The translations under genes were made by a program, and so were the position numbers. Positions 9,393 to 16,698 of a stretch of 25,775 nucleotides of DNA are shown here, in pieces. A model generated the notes under the pieces. The model made no database searches. It was not told the origin of the DNA and saw nothing but the letters and a program-made list of their open reading frames with translations. The first letter of the stretch is position 1. Each line of letters starts with the position of its first letter. This stretch comes from a virus: positions 1 to 25,775 of the IMG/VR virus record IMGVR_UViG_3300022752_000346; one strand, given 5' to 3'.

Positions 9393-9590
9393 ATGGAAAA
9401 TATAAATAAAAAAGAAATAAACAAAAAATCTGAAGACCTTATGAAAGCGTTGGATTCAATGCTGGAAAACGGTGAAAACCCAAATTTGGATTGCAGTTCT
9501 GGTGTTTGCGTAATAAAAGGTGACAAAAGTATTGTTGAAAGAATCAACAAGAAGATAATAACAGAAGACGGAAGACAATTATTATTCTAA
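9393..9590 (+). CDS. Small hypothetical protein (65 residues)
   Basis: This is a short, strongly charged protein with an N-terminal Lys/Asn/Glu-rich helix-like segment (residues ~1-25), a central 'CSSGVC' pair of cysteines (34 and 39), and a basic C-terminal part. I do not recognise the family. The ATG is 32 bases downstream of the candidate promoter motif. The stop codon overlaps the next start as TAATG (stop 9588-9590, ATG 9590-9592), a classic translational-coupling arrangement, so it probably works with the acidic protein that follows. Confidence 0.6.
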   Translation: MENINKKEINKKSEDLMKALDSMLENGENPNLDCSSGVCVIKGDKSIVERINKKIITEDGRQLLF

Positions 9591-10366
9591 TGAAAAAGAC
9601 TAAATTCAACCCAAGCTTGCTTAAGGAAGAACAAAATAGATTTAAACTTTTGTTAGAATATGATTTCTACCAAGAGAAAAAAGAAATTCCTGAGTTTAAA
9701 AACCTGATTTTAGGTGACACTATGGATGAGGCTGAAGAAGCCCCAGCTGATTTGGAACCAGAAGATAACATTGGCTCAGCTGCTGACAGTGTTGCAGCTG
9801 ATTTAGGTGTTGAGGCTCCAGCTGGTGAAGAAGAAGTTACTGAATTACCAGATGAAGCCCCAGCCGATGATGAAGAAGCTCCAGCAGATGACGAGGAAGC
9901 ACCTGCTGATGAACCAGCTAGTGATGAGGTTGAGGTCGATGTTACATCTATTGTAAAAGGTTCTGAAGAAGCTAAAAAAGCTGCTGACGCTGCCACAAAA
10001 AATACAGAAATGTTGCTACAAAAATTGGCTGATTTGGAATCACGTGTTGCTAACATGACAGACATAACAAATAAAATAGAAGGATTAGAGCAAGAAATCA
10101 TAAAAAGAAACCCAACACCAGTTGAAAAATTGGAGATGAGGTCACTTCACTCATATCCTTTCAGCCAAAAATTAAGTGATTATTGGGCTGATAAAGAGGG
10201 AATGTATGATGTTATGGGTACAAGTAACAAACCAAAAGAATACATTTTAACAAAAGGTGATGTTGATTCAACTTACAGCGATTCATCAATTAAACAATCA
10301 TTTTCAATACCAGAAAACCCTTATGATGAGGGAGACATTCCAGAGTATGAAGAAGAAGATATCTAA
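9590..10366 (+). CDS. Acidic coiled-coil protein, possibly scaffold/virion-associated (unknown function)
   Basis: This 258-residue protein has four visible zones: residues 1-42 with 'FNPSLLKEEQNRFKLLLEYD'; residues ~45-117, an Ala/Pro/Asp/Glu low-complexity stretch with three tandem 'EAPADDE'-type heptads at 89-109; residues ~119-175, a predicted coiled coil ('LLQKLADLESRVANM' with regular Leu/Ile/Val spacing); and an acidic tail ending 'YEEEDI'. I do not recognise the family. Acidic coiled-coil proteins between structural genes are often prohead core or scaffold proteins, but that is only an analogy. It is translationally coupled to the 65-residue gene and followed by a strong terminator. 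The sequence is less A+T-rich than the tail genes, as is gp32. Confidence 0.6.
   Translation: MKKTKFNPSLLKEEQNRFKLLLEYDFYQEKKEIPEFKNLILGDTMDEAEEAPADLEPEDNIGSAADSVAADLGVEAPAGEEEVTELPDEAPADDEEAPADDEEAPADEPASDEVEVDVTSIVKGSEEAKKAADAATKNTEMLLQKLADLESRVANMTDITNKIEGLEQEIIKRNPTPVEKLEMRSLHSYPFSQKLSDYWADKEGMYDVMGTSNKPKEYILTKGDVDSTYSDSSIKQSFSIPENPYDEGDIPEYEEEDI
9854..9916 (+). repeat. Three tandem 21-base repeats encoding Glu-Ala-Pro-Ala-Asp-Asp-Glu units
   Basis: Units at 9854-9874, 9875-9895 and 9896-9916 encode EAPADDE, EAPADDE and EAPADEP. The copies differ mostly at synonymous third positions (GCC/GCT/GCA for Ala, GAT/GAC for Asp), so the peptide pattern is kept by selection or is old, not a fresh duplication. 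A fourth, looser relative lies upstream within the same low-complexity region. Confidence 0.8.
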
Positions 10367-10368
10367 AT

Positions 10369-10400
10369 AAAAGGCCCCTTTTTGGGGCTTTTTTATTTTT
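10369..10400 (+). terminator. Intrinsic terminator
   Basis: AAAAGGCCCC (10369-10378), loop TTTTT, GGGGC followed by TTTTTT and ATTTTT. The stem is about 10 bp with five G-C pairs at its top, and a U-rich tail. It starts three bases after the stop of the acidic protein gene (10364-10366) and separates it from the gp32 promoters. Confidence 0.85.
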
Positions 10401-10413
10401 TATCACCACATAC

Positions 10414-10444
10414 TTGCAAGTTTGAAGAATGTGTAGTATATTTG
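10414..10444 (+). promoter_or_regulatory. Bacteroidota-type promoter P1 upstream of gp32 (TTG-N20-TATATTTG)
   Basis: TTG at 10414-10416 and TATATTTG at 10437-10444 are separated by 20 bases, fitting the Bacteroidota consensus. It lies about 128 bases before the gp32 ATG and would give a long leader. The 11-base word TAGTATATTTG at 10434-10444 is repeated exactly in P2. Confidence 0.6.
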
Positions 10445-10487
10445 CATTTAAGAGTTAAAATAGGAATAAAATAAACCAACATTCTGC

Positions 10488-10517
10488 TTGACTTTTCCTA
10501 TATTTTTAGTATATTTG
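10488..10517 (+). promoter_or_regulatory. Bacteroidota-type promoter P2 upstream of gp32 (TTG-N19-TATATTTG)
   Basis: TTG at 10488-10490 and TATATTTG at 10510-10517 have a 19-base spacer, a near-perfect Bacteroidota housekeeping promoter. The predicted start is near 10522, giving a leader of about 50 bases to the gp32 ATG. Between terminator and gene (10401-10571) I see only these two promoters and no small gene. Confidence 0.7.
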
Positions 10518-10571
10518 TAACACAGAAACTAAGTAAAAATAACATCTATATAAATTTAAAAACAAAGTAAA

Positions 10572-11480
10572 ATGAGTAATGAAAAAACCAGTTTGCAAGC
10601 TATTCTAGAGCAATACGAAGCAAACAACAAACCAAAGTATGAGAAGAAATCAGAAAAGGTTTATGACCTAAAAAACTACTTTAACACCTACATTAAAGAT
10701 GGTGTAAAGTCAGCAACAAAACAAATCAGGGTTTTACCTAACACAAACGGTGGTACACCATTCGTTGAGATGCACGGTCATAAAATTCAAGTTGATGGTG
10801 AGTGGAAAACATTCCCTTGCTTGAAACATGAAAAAGACGAAGCGTGTCCTTTCTGCGAAGCACGTGAGGCGTTGTTATCTACTGGTAGAGAGTCTGATAA
10901 AGAACTTGCTAAAAAGTACAGCGCAAAAATGATGTACGTTGTTAAAGTGATTGACAGAGAACACCCAGAAGAAGGTGTTAAATTCTGGAGATTTAACCAC
11001 GACTATCGTAAAGAGGGTATCTATGACAAAATCATCGGTGTTCTTAACGCTCTTAAAAAGGATGTTACACACCCAGAAACTGGTCGTGACCTTGTGTTGA
11101 CCATCAATAGAAACCAAAACAATGTACCAGTTGTGTCTGCTGTTGCATCCCTAGACCCTAGTCCGCTTTCAGAAAACGCTGAAGAAGCAAAAGCTTGGTT
11201 GTCAGATGTAAGAACTTGGGAAGATGTTTATTCTGTTAGAAGTTATGAGTATTTGGAAATCATTGTAAAAGGTGGTATCCCAGTATGGAGTTCTGAAGAT
11301 AAGAAATTTGTTGACAAAGCTTCTTTGACTGCTACATCTAGTGAAACTGAGTCTTTGGATTCTGAATTGACATTGGGTGTTGAAAATGTTAAAGCTGGTA
11401 TAGTATCAGCCCCAACTGCTCCAACAGCTACGGTTGAGACAACCAAAGAAGAAGAGGAGTCAGATGACCTTCCATTCTAA
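10572..11480 (+). CDS. 32: Single-stranded DNA-binding protein, T4 gp32 type
   Basis: At 302 residues it is almost exactly the length of T4 gp32 (301). It coats ssDNA during replication, recombination and repair. A basic/aromatic N-terminal region ('KVYDLKNYFNTYIKDG', ~29-44) leads into the OB-fold core. A zinc site is visible: H70, C83, C92 and C95, with the same H-x12-C spacing as T4 H64-C77 and the C-P-F-C pair matching C87/C90. The C-terminal third is acidic, and the last residues are EEESDDLPF. That end resembles the tip of bacterial SSB (DDDIPF/DDLPF), not the gp32 tail, and suggests docking of host or phage replication partners. Two tandem host-type promoters upstream and a terminator downstream suggest strong, early, independent expression. 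It heads the replication block with UvsX next. Confidence 0.92.
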   Translation: MSNEKTSLQAILEQYEANNKPKYEKKSEKVYDLKNYFNTYIKDGVKSATKQIRVLPNTNGGTPFVEMHGHKIQVDGEWKTFPCLKHEKDEACPFCEAREALLSTGRESDKELAKKYSAKMMYVVKVIDREHPEEGVKFWRFNHDYRKEGIYDKIIGVLNALKKDVTHPETGRDLVLTINRNQNNVPVVSAVASLDPSPLSENAEEAKAWLSDVRTWEDVYSVRSYEYLEIIVKGGIPVWSSEDKKFVDKASLTATSSETESLDSELTLGVENVKAGIVSAPTAPTATVETTKEEEESDDLPF

Positions 11481-11502
11481 TTTTAATGTTTTACACACAA
11501 AG

Positions 11503-11526
11503 AAAGGTGAGAAATCGCCTTTTTTT
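11503..11526 (+). terminator. Intrinsic terminator with GAAA tetraloop
   Basis: AAAGGTGA (11503-11510), loop GAAA, TCGCCTTT (11515-11522) continuing as a T run to 11526. The stem is 8 bp with one G-U pair. It lies between gp32 and uvsX. I see no strong promoter between it and the uvsX ATG (11562), so it may only attenuate readthrough and lower downstream expression relative to gp32. Confidence 0.8.
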
Positions 11527-11561
11527 GTTCTAGAATAACAATTTAAAATAATAACATTAAA

Positions 11562-12659
11562 ATGGCGAAAAAACCTACTAAAAAACCTATTGAGAAAAAA
11601 GAATTTAACTTAGAGGATTTTAAGAAGACACAAGGACTTAATTTTACGGTAAAAGAAAAAGAATTAGCATGGATACCACTTTCAGAAGCATTTCATGATG
11701 CGGTTAAAGTTCCAGGAATTCCAGTTGGATATTTTACCAGCTTTAGAGGATATTCAAACACTGGTAAATCAACTGCGATTTATGAAGGTGTTGCTGGATG
11801 TCAAAAATTAGGCATTCTACCAATTATTTATGAAACCGAAGGAAACTGGAATTGGGCTCATGCAAAAAATATTGGTGTTCAATTTGAAGAATATGTTGAT
11901 GAAGAAACTGGAGAATTAAATTACCGTGGTGATTTCATTTTCTTACAAGGTCCAGACCTTTTAAAAATGTACGCTTGTTATGACCATCAACATAGTAAAA
12001 TGGGAACAAAACCATTAAGATATGAACCAGTTGTTGAGGACATATCATTACATATGCACACAATTTTGGATGCGCAACAAGAAGAAATATTACCAAGAGA
12101 TGTTGCTTTCTTCTGGGATTCAGTCGGTTCAATAAACTGTTTCAAAGGTGCTACCTCAAAAACAACCAACAATCAATGGACTGCTGGTGCTTTGGCTACA
12201 TGCTTCAAATCACTAATTAATTATAGAATCCCAGCGTCTAGAAGAGAAGATGCACCTTATACCGCTACATTTGCTGTAGTTCAGCAAATATGGTTAGATA
12301 ACGAAAACAAAGTTATCAAACATAAGGGTGGTGAAGCGTTCTTTTACTCACCAAGACTTATCTTCCATTTTGGTGGTATTCTTACACATAGCACTGAAAA
12401 ATTAAAAGCTACATTGGCTGGTGAAGAGTTTCAGTTTGGTGTTGAAACCAGAATTAGATGCGAAAAGAATCAAGTTAATGGTATCGAACAAAAGGGCAAG
12501 ATTGCATCAACACCGCATGGCTATTGGAACCCAGACAAAATCAATGATTACAAAGAAGAGCACAAAGAGTTTATAAAGGCTCATTTAAACACAGAGTATG
12601 ATGATTTTGTGATTGAGAAAGAAGAAATCGGATTAAGCAAAGAAGATATGATGGCTTAA
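11562..12659 (+). CDS. uvsX: UvsX-type RecA-family recombinase
   Basis: This 365-residue protein (T4 UvsX is 391) is the RecA-fold strand-exchange ATPase that starts recombination-dependent replication and repair on gp32-coated ssDNA. Walker A is G63-Y-S-N-T-G-K-S-T71 and Walker B is V-A-F-F-W-D186. An acidic residue pair after 'PIIYETEGNWNW' (~88-98) fits the catalytic Glu strand. The following 'SVGS' and 'TTNNQWTAGA' segments fit the DNA-contacting loops. The N-terminus is Lys-rich. It sits after gp32 and before the 5' nuclease. The stop at 12657-12659 is in the same frame as the next gene, which begins 30 bases later at a GTG, so stop readthrough would give a fusion; I see no signal for that. 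Confidence 0.9.
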   Translation: MAKKPTKKPIEKKEFNLEDFKKTQGLNFTVKEKELAWIPLSEAFHDAVKVPGIPVGYFTSFRGYSNTGKSTAIYEGVAGCQKLGILPIIYETEGNWNWAHAKNIGVQFEEYVDEETGELNYRGDFIFLQGPDLLKMYACYDHQHSKMGTKPLRYEPVVEDISLHMHTILDAQQEEILPRDVAFFWDSVGSINCFKGATSKTTNNQWTAGALATCFKSLINYRIPASRREDAPYTATFAVVQQIWLDNENKVIKHKGGEAFFYSPRLIFHFGGILTHSTEKLKATLAGEEFQFGVETRIRCEKNQVNGIEQKGKIASTPHGYWNPDKINDYKEEHKEFIKAHLNTEYDDFVIEKEEIGLSKEDMMA

Positions 12660-12689
12660 TTTATTGTTTAACCTATTAACAATGAGTTT

Positions 12690-13739
12690 GTGAATAAAAG
12701 ACCACCACGTAATGGTGAAAAAATAATAAAGAAACAAAATACGCTTTTGGTAGACGGAAATGCCCTATTTAAAGTAGGGTATTTCGGTGCCAAAGGAGAA
12801 TACAACAGCAGTGGAGAACACATTGGTGGTTTATATTCGTTTCTAACTATTTTACGAAAAATTTTAACGGATGACCTTTACCATAAGGTTTATGTTTTCT
12901 GGGATGGAAACTACAGCGGAAAGCTAAGATACGAAATATACGAACCATACAAAAGTGGCCGTGGTAAAGATTATATAAACGGCACCCAACCAATAGAACT
13001 ATCTGAACTAAAACAGAGAAAGATGGTTTGGGACTATCTAAACGAAATGTATGTTAGACAATTAAAACACGAAGTTATTGAAAGTGATGACTTTATAGCA
13101 TACTATTGTTTAAATAAAAAGGAGAACGAAAAAATTACAATTGTATCGACAGATAGAGACTTTTTGCAGTTGATATCTGAAGACGTAAGAATTTATTTTA
13201 TAGATTTGAAAGAATATGTTGATTTATTCAATTATTCTTCGTACTTTTGCCACCACAAAGATAATTCTGTTCTTATAAAAACCATGATTGGAGATACTAG
13301 TGATAGTATAAAAGGAATCAAAGGTTTAGGTGAGACAAAATTACTTTCTTTATTTCCAGATTTAAAACAACGTAAACTAAGTGTAGATGACGTAATTCAA
13401 GAAGCAAAAAGGTTACAAAATGATAGAGTAACCAACAAACAGAAACCTCTTACAATCCTAGATAATATCATAAACAAGGTTACAGACGGTGTTCAAAAAG
13501 ACAAGATTTATGAGATTAATGATAGATTGGTAAACTTGTCAAAACCAATGTTAACTGAAAACGGTGTAAGAGAATTAGAACATTTAATAGATGGTACCCT
13601 TGACTCATCGGGTAGAGACCTCAAAAATGTTTTTATCATGATGAAAAGAGATGGGTTAGACAAATCATTGGGTGAGACTAGGTACGCTACCTTTTTAGAA
13701 CCTTTTAAAAAACTAATAGACAGAGAAAACAATTTTTAA
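12690..13739 (+). CDS. rnh: 5'-3' exonuclease / RNase H of the FEN family (T4 Rnh-like)
   Basis: The 349-residue protein has the acidic metal-binding set of the FEN/PIN superfamily: D22 in LLVDGNALF, D72 in VFWDGN, E131/D133/D134 in ESDDFIA, D155/D157 in STDRDF, and D202/D205 in GDTSDSIKGIKGLG, which also begins the helix-hairpin-helix DNA-binding motif. In T4, RNase H removes lagging-strand RNA primers; gp32 and UvsX upstream and gp41 downstream fit that role. T4 RNase H is 305 residues, so this one has a longer C-terminus. GTG at 12690 is the only sensible start: the frame is open back to the uvsX stop but has no ATG before the conserved core. The ATG at 12682 is in another frame and terminates after three codons. 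Confidence 0.88.
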   Translation: MNKRPPRNGEKIIKKQNTLLVDGNALFKVGYFGAKGEYNSSGEHIGGLYSFLTILRKILTDDLYHKVYVFWDGNYSGKLRYEIYEPYKSGRGKDYINGTQPIELSELKQRKMVWDYLNEMYVRQLKHEVIESDDFIAYYCLNKKENEKITIVSTDRDFLQLISEDVRIYFIDLKEYVDLFNYSSYFCHHKDNSVLIKTMIGDTSDSIKGIKGLGETKLLSLFPDLKQRKLSVDDVIQEAKRLQNDRVTNKQKPLTILDNIINKVTDGVQKDKIYEINDRLVNLSKPMLTENGVRELEHLIDGTLDSSGRDLKNVFIMMKRDGLDKSLGETRYATFLEPFKKLIDRENNF

Positions 13740-13749
13740 AATTTAAATT

Positions 13750-14250
13750 ATGACTAGTACAAAAGCAAACACTGGCGCATTTGACCAGAAGAAAGTTGAA
13801 GAACAACGTTTTGAATTCGTTCTTTACATTAACAACCACATTATCTGCCAAAGATATTTTAATATTCGTGAGTTTAACGAAAATTGTGTTGGCTCGTGGG
13901 AGATGAAAGATTTAATGGATGCTATTTGCGGAATGAATAATGGTGATTTTGGTACCATGGGAATCATACCAAACTATTTGAAAAACAAATCAAAGGATTA
14001 TCTTTGGAATAATTACAATCCTTATTCTGTTCAACCAGACCAAGGCCCAAGAAACATTTTTGAGAAAATTGATGATTTCCAGTTTGAGATTAAGATAGAT
14101 AAGAAAAGTGTCGCAAAATCAATGTTTTCTGGTAATTATTTTCCACCAAAAGTGCGTTATGCTGTGGATATAAAAGAAATCATCCCAGCTATAATGTCTG
14201 AGATTAGGCATTCGTTTAGCAAAAAAAATTATATCAAAGTGGTTGCCTAA
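13750..14250 (+). CDS. Unknown phage protein within the replication block
   Basis: I do not recognise this 166-residue protein. It has aromatic and Asn-rich segments: 'FEFVLYINNHIICQRYFNIR' near residue 22, 'DLMDAICGMNNGDFGTMGI' near 57, a 'KDYLWNNYNP' stretch, and a basic C-terminus. There is no membrane segment or nucleotide-binding motif. The ATG lies 10 bases after the nuclease stop in an A/T-rich leader. Position between the 5' nuclease and the gp41-like helicase suggests a replication accessory role (the place where a helicase loader might be expected), but nothing in the sequence resembles T4 gp59. A 12-bp hairpin spans the stop codon. Confidence 0.65.
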   Translation: MTSTKANTGAFDQKKVEEQRFEFVLYINNHIICQRYFNIREFNENCVGSWEMKDLMDAICGMNNGDFGTMGIIPNYLKNKSKDYLWNNYNPYSVQPDQGPRNIFEKIDDFQFEIKIDKKSVAKSMFSGNYFPPKVRYAVDIKEIIPAIMSEIRHSFSKKNYIKVVA

Positions 14251-14262
14251 GCGACCACTTTG
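14235..14262 (+). terminator. Strong hairpin overlapping the stop codon; terminator-like without a U tract
   Basis: CAAAGTGGTTGC (14235-14246), loop CTAA (14247-14250, containing the TAA stop), GCGACCACTTTG (14251-14262). All 12 pairs form, one of them G-U. The hairpin is followed by TGATATTTATCC, not a T run, so it could be a factor-dependent terminator, an RNA-processing or stability element, or a late-gene boundary rather than a canonical intrinsic terminator. Confidence 0.5.
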
Positions 14263-14263
14263 T

Positions 14264-14282
14264 GATATTTATCCATAACAAC
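14264..14282 (+). promoter_or_regulatory. Candidate phage-specific promoter/leader motif (GATATTTAT ... ATAACAAC)
   Basis: GATATTTAT at 14264-14272 and ATAACAAC at 14275-14282 sit immediately after the hairpin and 24 bases before the helicase ATG. They repeat the two words found at 9353-9376, with a shorter gap. No TTG -33 box is seen at the expected distance. The promoter role is an inference. Confidence 0.3.
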
Positions 14283-14306
14283 GTTTTTAAATATAAAAAA
14301 AAATAA

Positions 14307-15716
14307 ATGGCAAAAATAGATAGAGACAATTTGGGTTATTTGGGTTTAGACTATGAGTTTAGACTTATGGCTCAATTACTTACAGACAATAGATTTGCCA
14401 ATTCAATTGTTGATATAGTAGATGCTAATTACTTTAGTGACCCATATCTTAGAGTAATAGCAGCTGCAATAAAAGAAGCCAAAGAAAAAGATGATATTGT
14501 TCCTGACTTAGGAAGTATTAAAATTAGACTGTTAGCCGATGTGACAGAGGATTTACAAAGAAAGTATATCCTAACACAGCTTAGCAAGGTTCAAGAAGCT
14601 AGTTCTTATGACGCTCTTAAAATACAAGACATCGCTATGAAGTTTTGTAAGCAACAAGAGTTGAAGAAATCTATCAAACAGATTCAAAAAATTATTGATG
14701 TTGGTGACATTGAAAACTATGAAAAATGCGAAACAATACTTAGAAAAGCATTGGAGCATGGTGACAACAAAGATGATGGTATGGATATTTTTGATAATAT
14801 CAAAGATGTTTTGATTGATGACTTCAGAAAACCAATAAGAACTGGTATAAAAGGCTTGGATGAAGTAATGGACGGTGGCTTATCTAAAGGTGAATTGGCT
14901 GTAATATTGGCACCATTTGGTGTCGGTAAAACAACCATGATGACCAAAATTGCTAACACAGCAATGAACGATGGTAACAGAGTTTTACAAATATTCTTTG
15001 AAGACAATCCAAAAGTAATTCAAAGAAAACACATTTCTTGTTGGACTGGTGTTGACTTAAATAGCTTATCTTTACACAAAGATGAAATCATGTCTTTATG
15101 TGAACAAAAGCAAAAAGAGTCAAAAGGCGGTAAAGGTATCTTAAAACTTAAAAAGTTTTCTAGTGATGGGACAACCATACCGATTATAAGACAGTACATT
15201 AGGAAAAAAATTGCAGAAGGTTTTAGACCAGACATCGTTCTATTGGATTATATAGACTGCGTTCAGCCATCAAGAAAGTATGATGATGCGAATGTTGGGG
15301 AAGGCAGTGTTATGAGACAATTTGAAGCTATGTTAGCTGAATTAGATATTGCTGGCTGGACAGCGGTGCAAGGAAACAGAAGTTCAATAAAGGCAAACGT
15401 AGTAGAAGCAGACCAAATGGGTGGTTCAATCAAAAAAGGTCAGATAGGACACTTTATTGTGTCAATCGCAAAAACACTTGACCAAAAAGAAAATGGAACT
15501 GCAACAATGGCCATACTTAAATCACGTTTTGGAAAGGATGGTATTATCTTTGAAGACATTACCTTTGACAATGCTAGGATTCAGATAGATATGGGTCAAA
15601 GCAAAGGAGCAAGAACCCAAACTGAATACAGAAAAGATGTCGAGATTAACGACCAAGCAAGGGTTAATGAAGTTTTAGCCAGCACAAAAAGAAAAGCGGT
15701 TATAAACGAAGCATAA
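14307..15716 (+). CDS. 41: Replicative DNA helicase, DnaB/gp41 type
   Basis: At 469 residues it is close to T4 gp41 (475). The hexameric 5'-3' helicase unwinds DNA ahead of the polymerase and works with primase. The N-terminal ~150 residues are helical and fit the DnaB N-terminal domain. The RecA-like motor begins 'GIKGLDEVMDGGLSKGELAV' near residue 180. Walker A is A202-P-F-G-V-G-K-T-T210, a catalytic Glu candidate is E232 in FFEDN, and Walker B is V-L-L-D314-Y-I-D. A 'GNRSS' segment and a following basic region fit motifs H3/H4. The ATG follows a strong hairpin and a candidate promoter motif. Ribonucleotide reductase genes follow, giving a replication plus precursor-supply set. No primase gene is in the window. 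Confidence 0.9.
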   Translation: MAKIDRDNLGYLGLDYEFRLMAQLLTDNRFANSIVDIVDANYFSDPYLRVIAAAIKEAKEKDDIVPDLGSIKIRLLADVTEDLQRKYILTQLSKVQEASSYDALKIQDIAMKFCKQQELKKSIKQIQKIIDVGDIENYEKCETILRKALEHGDNKDDGMDIFDNIKDVLIDDFRKPIRTGIKGLDEVMDGGLSKGELAVILAPFGVGKTTMMTKIANTAMNDGNRVLQIFFEDNPKVIQRKHISCWTGVDLNSLSLHKDEIMSLCEQKQKESKGGKGILKLKKFSSDGTTIPIIRQYIRKKIAEGFRPDIVLLDYIDCVQPSRKYDDANVGEGSVMRQFEAMLAELDIAGWTAVQGNRSSIKANVVEADQMGGSIKKGQIGHFIVSIAKTLDQKENGTATMAILKSRFGKDGIIFEDITFDNARIQIDMGQSKGARTQTEYRKDVEINDQARVNEVLASTKRKAVINEA

Positions 15717-15739
15717 AAAACAAACTTAATTTATTAAAA

Positions 15740-16693
15740 ATGTATCTAAAAGATAAAACACTTAAAAAAAGGTATTCCATTTTCCCAATCATTCACAATG
15801 ATTTGTGGCAAATGTATAAGAAAGCAGAATCACAAACTTGGGTTGCTGAAGAAACAGATTTGAGCAAGGACAAATTTGATGAGCTAAAAGATAATGAAAA
15901 AACCTATCTAAAAAATATTTTGGCTTTCTTTGCCATATCAGATGGGTTGGTTATTGATAATTTGGCCACAAACTTTCTTAACGAAGTTGAAATATTGGAA
16001 GCTCAATATTTTTATGGACATCAAACGTTTATTGAACAAGTTCATGCAAATGGATATTCTCTATTGATTGAGACTTTTATAAAAAATCTTCATGAGAGAG
16101 AAGAGCTGTTTAATTCAATGGAAAGCAATCAAGCTGTTGCTAAAAAAGCTTCATGGGCTGAAAACTGGATAAACCATCCATCATTTGCTCATAGATTGGT
16201 AGCGTTTGCTTGTGTTGAAGGGATTGCATTCTCTAGTGTATTTTCTGGAGTTTTCTGGTTTAGAAGCAGAAACAAAATGCCAGGTTTGGCCGCAATGAAC
16301 GAATTGATTTTAAGAGATGAAACATTCCATTATGAATTCGCAATCAACTTGTATAACAATTATTTAAAAGAGGATTACAAATTATCAACAGATGAGTTAA
16401 GAAAAGTTATATTGGGTTGTTATGAAGTTGAAAAAGCTTTCGTTGAAGAAAGCATGCCAGATGGTTTACAAGGAATCACAAAACAAGACATGGTAAAATA
16501 TGTTCAGTATGTTACTGATATTGTACTAAACGATTTTGGTTGTCAAAGAGAATTTATGGTTAGCAATCCATTAGAATATATGTCTAGAATTGGATTGTCT
16601 TCTAAAAATAACTTCTTTGAAAAGAGAGAAGGTGAATATACCAGAGTAGATATTCCAACAACTATTGATGGTATTTTTGACGAAGAATTTTAA
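15740..16693 (+). CDS. nrdB: Class I ribonucleotide reductase beta subunit (NrdB/R2)
   Basis: The 317-residue protein carries the full radical-generating site: D68 (ISDGLV), E99 and H102 (FIEQVH), radical Tyr106, E160 (ACVEGI), E194 and H197 (RDETFH). Spacing matches R2 proteins of the tyrosyl-radical di-iron class. The 'EETDLSKD' and 'LAFFAISDG' motifs and the short length resemble the eukaryote/Bacteroidota-type R2 rather than the longer T4/E. coli type (T4 NrdB is 388). The C-terminus 'GIFDEEF' fits the flexible tail that docks on NrdA. It begins 24 bases after the helicase gene and precedes nrdA by five bases, the reverse of the T4 nrdA-nrdB order. Together they make dNDPs for phage DNA synthesis. 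Confidence 0.94.
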   Translation: MYLKDKTLKKRYSIFPIIHNDLWQMYKKAESQTWVAEETDLSKDKFDELKDNEKTYLKNILAFFAISDGLVIDNLATNFLNEVEILEAQYFYGHQTFIEQVHANGYSLLIETFIKNLHEREELFNSMESNQAVAKKASWAENWINHPSFAHRLVAFACVEGIAFSSVFSGVFWFRSRNKMPGLAAMNELILRDETFHYEFAINLYNNYLKEDYKLSTDELRKVILGCYEVEKAFVEESMPDGLQGITKQDMVKYVQYVTDIVLNDFGCQREFMVSNPLEYMSRIGLSSKNNFFEKREGEYTRVDIPTTIDGIFDEEF

Positions 16694-16698
16694 ATAAA

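Noticed and set aside
9667-10101. Antisense open frame of 144 codons
   Set aside because: It is Ser/Ala low-complexity, the mirror of the Glu/Ala/Pro/Asp repeats on the + strand, with no leader or promoter on the minus strand.
12660-12689. Readthrough fusion of uvsX into the same-frame nuclease gene
   Set aside because: The frames match and only TAA separates them, but TAA is the stop used at most genes here and no recoding signal is visible.
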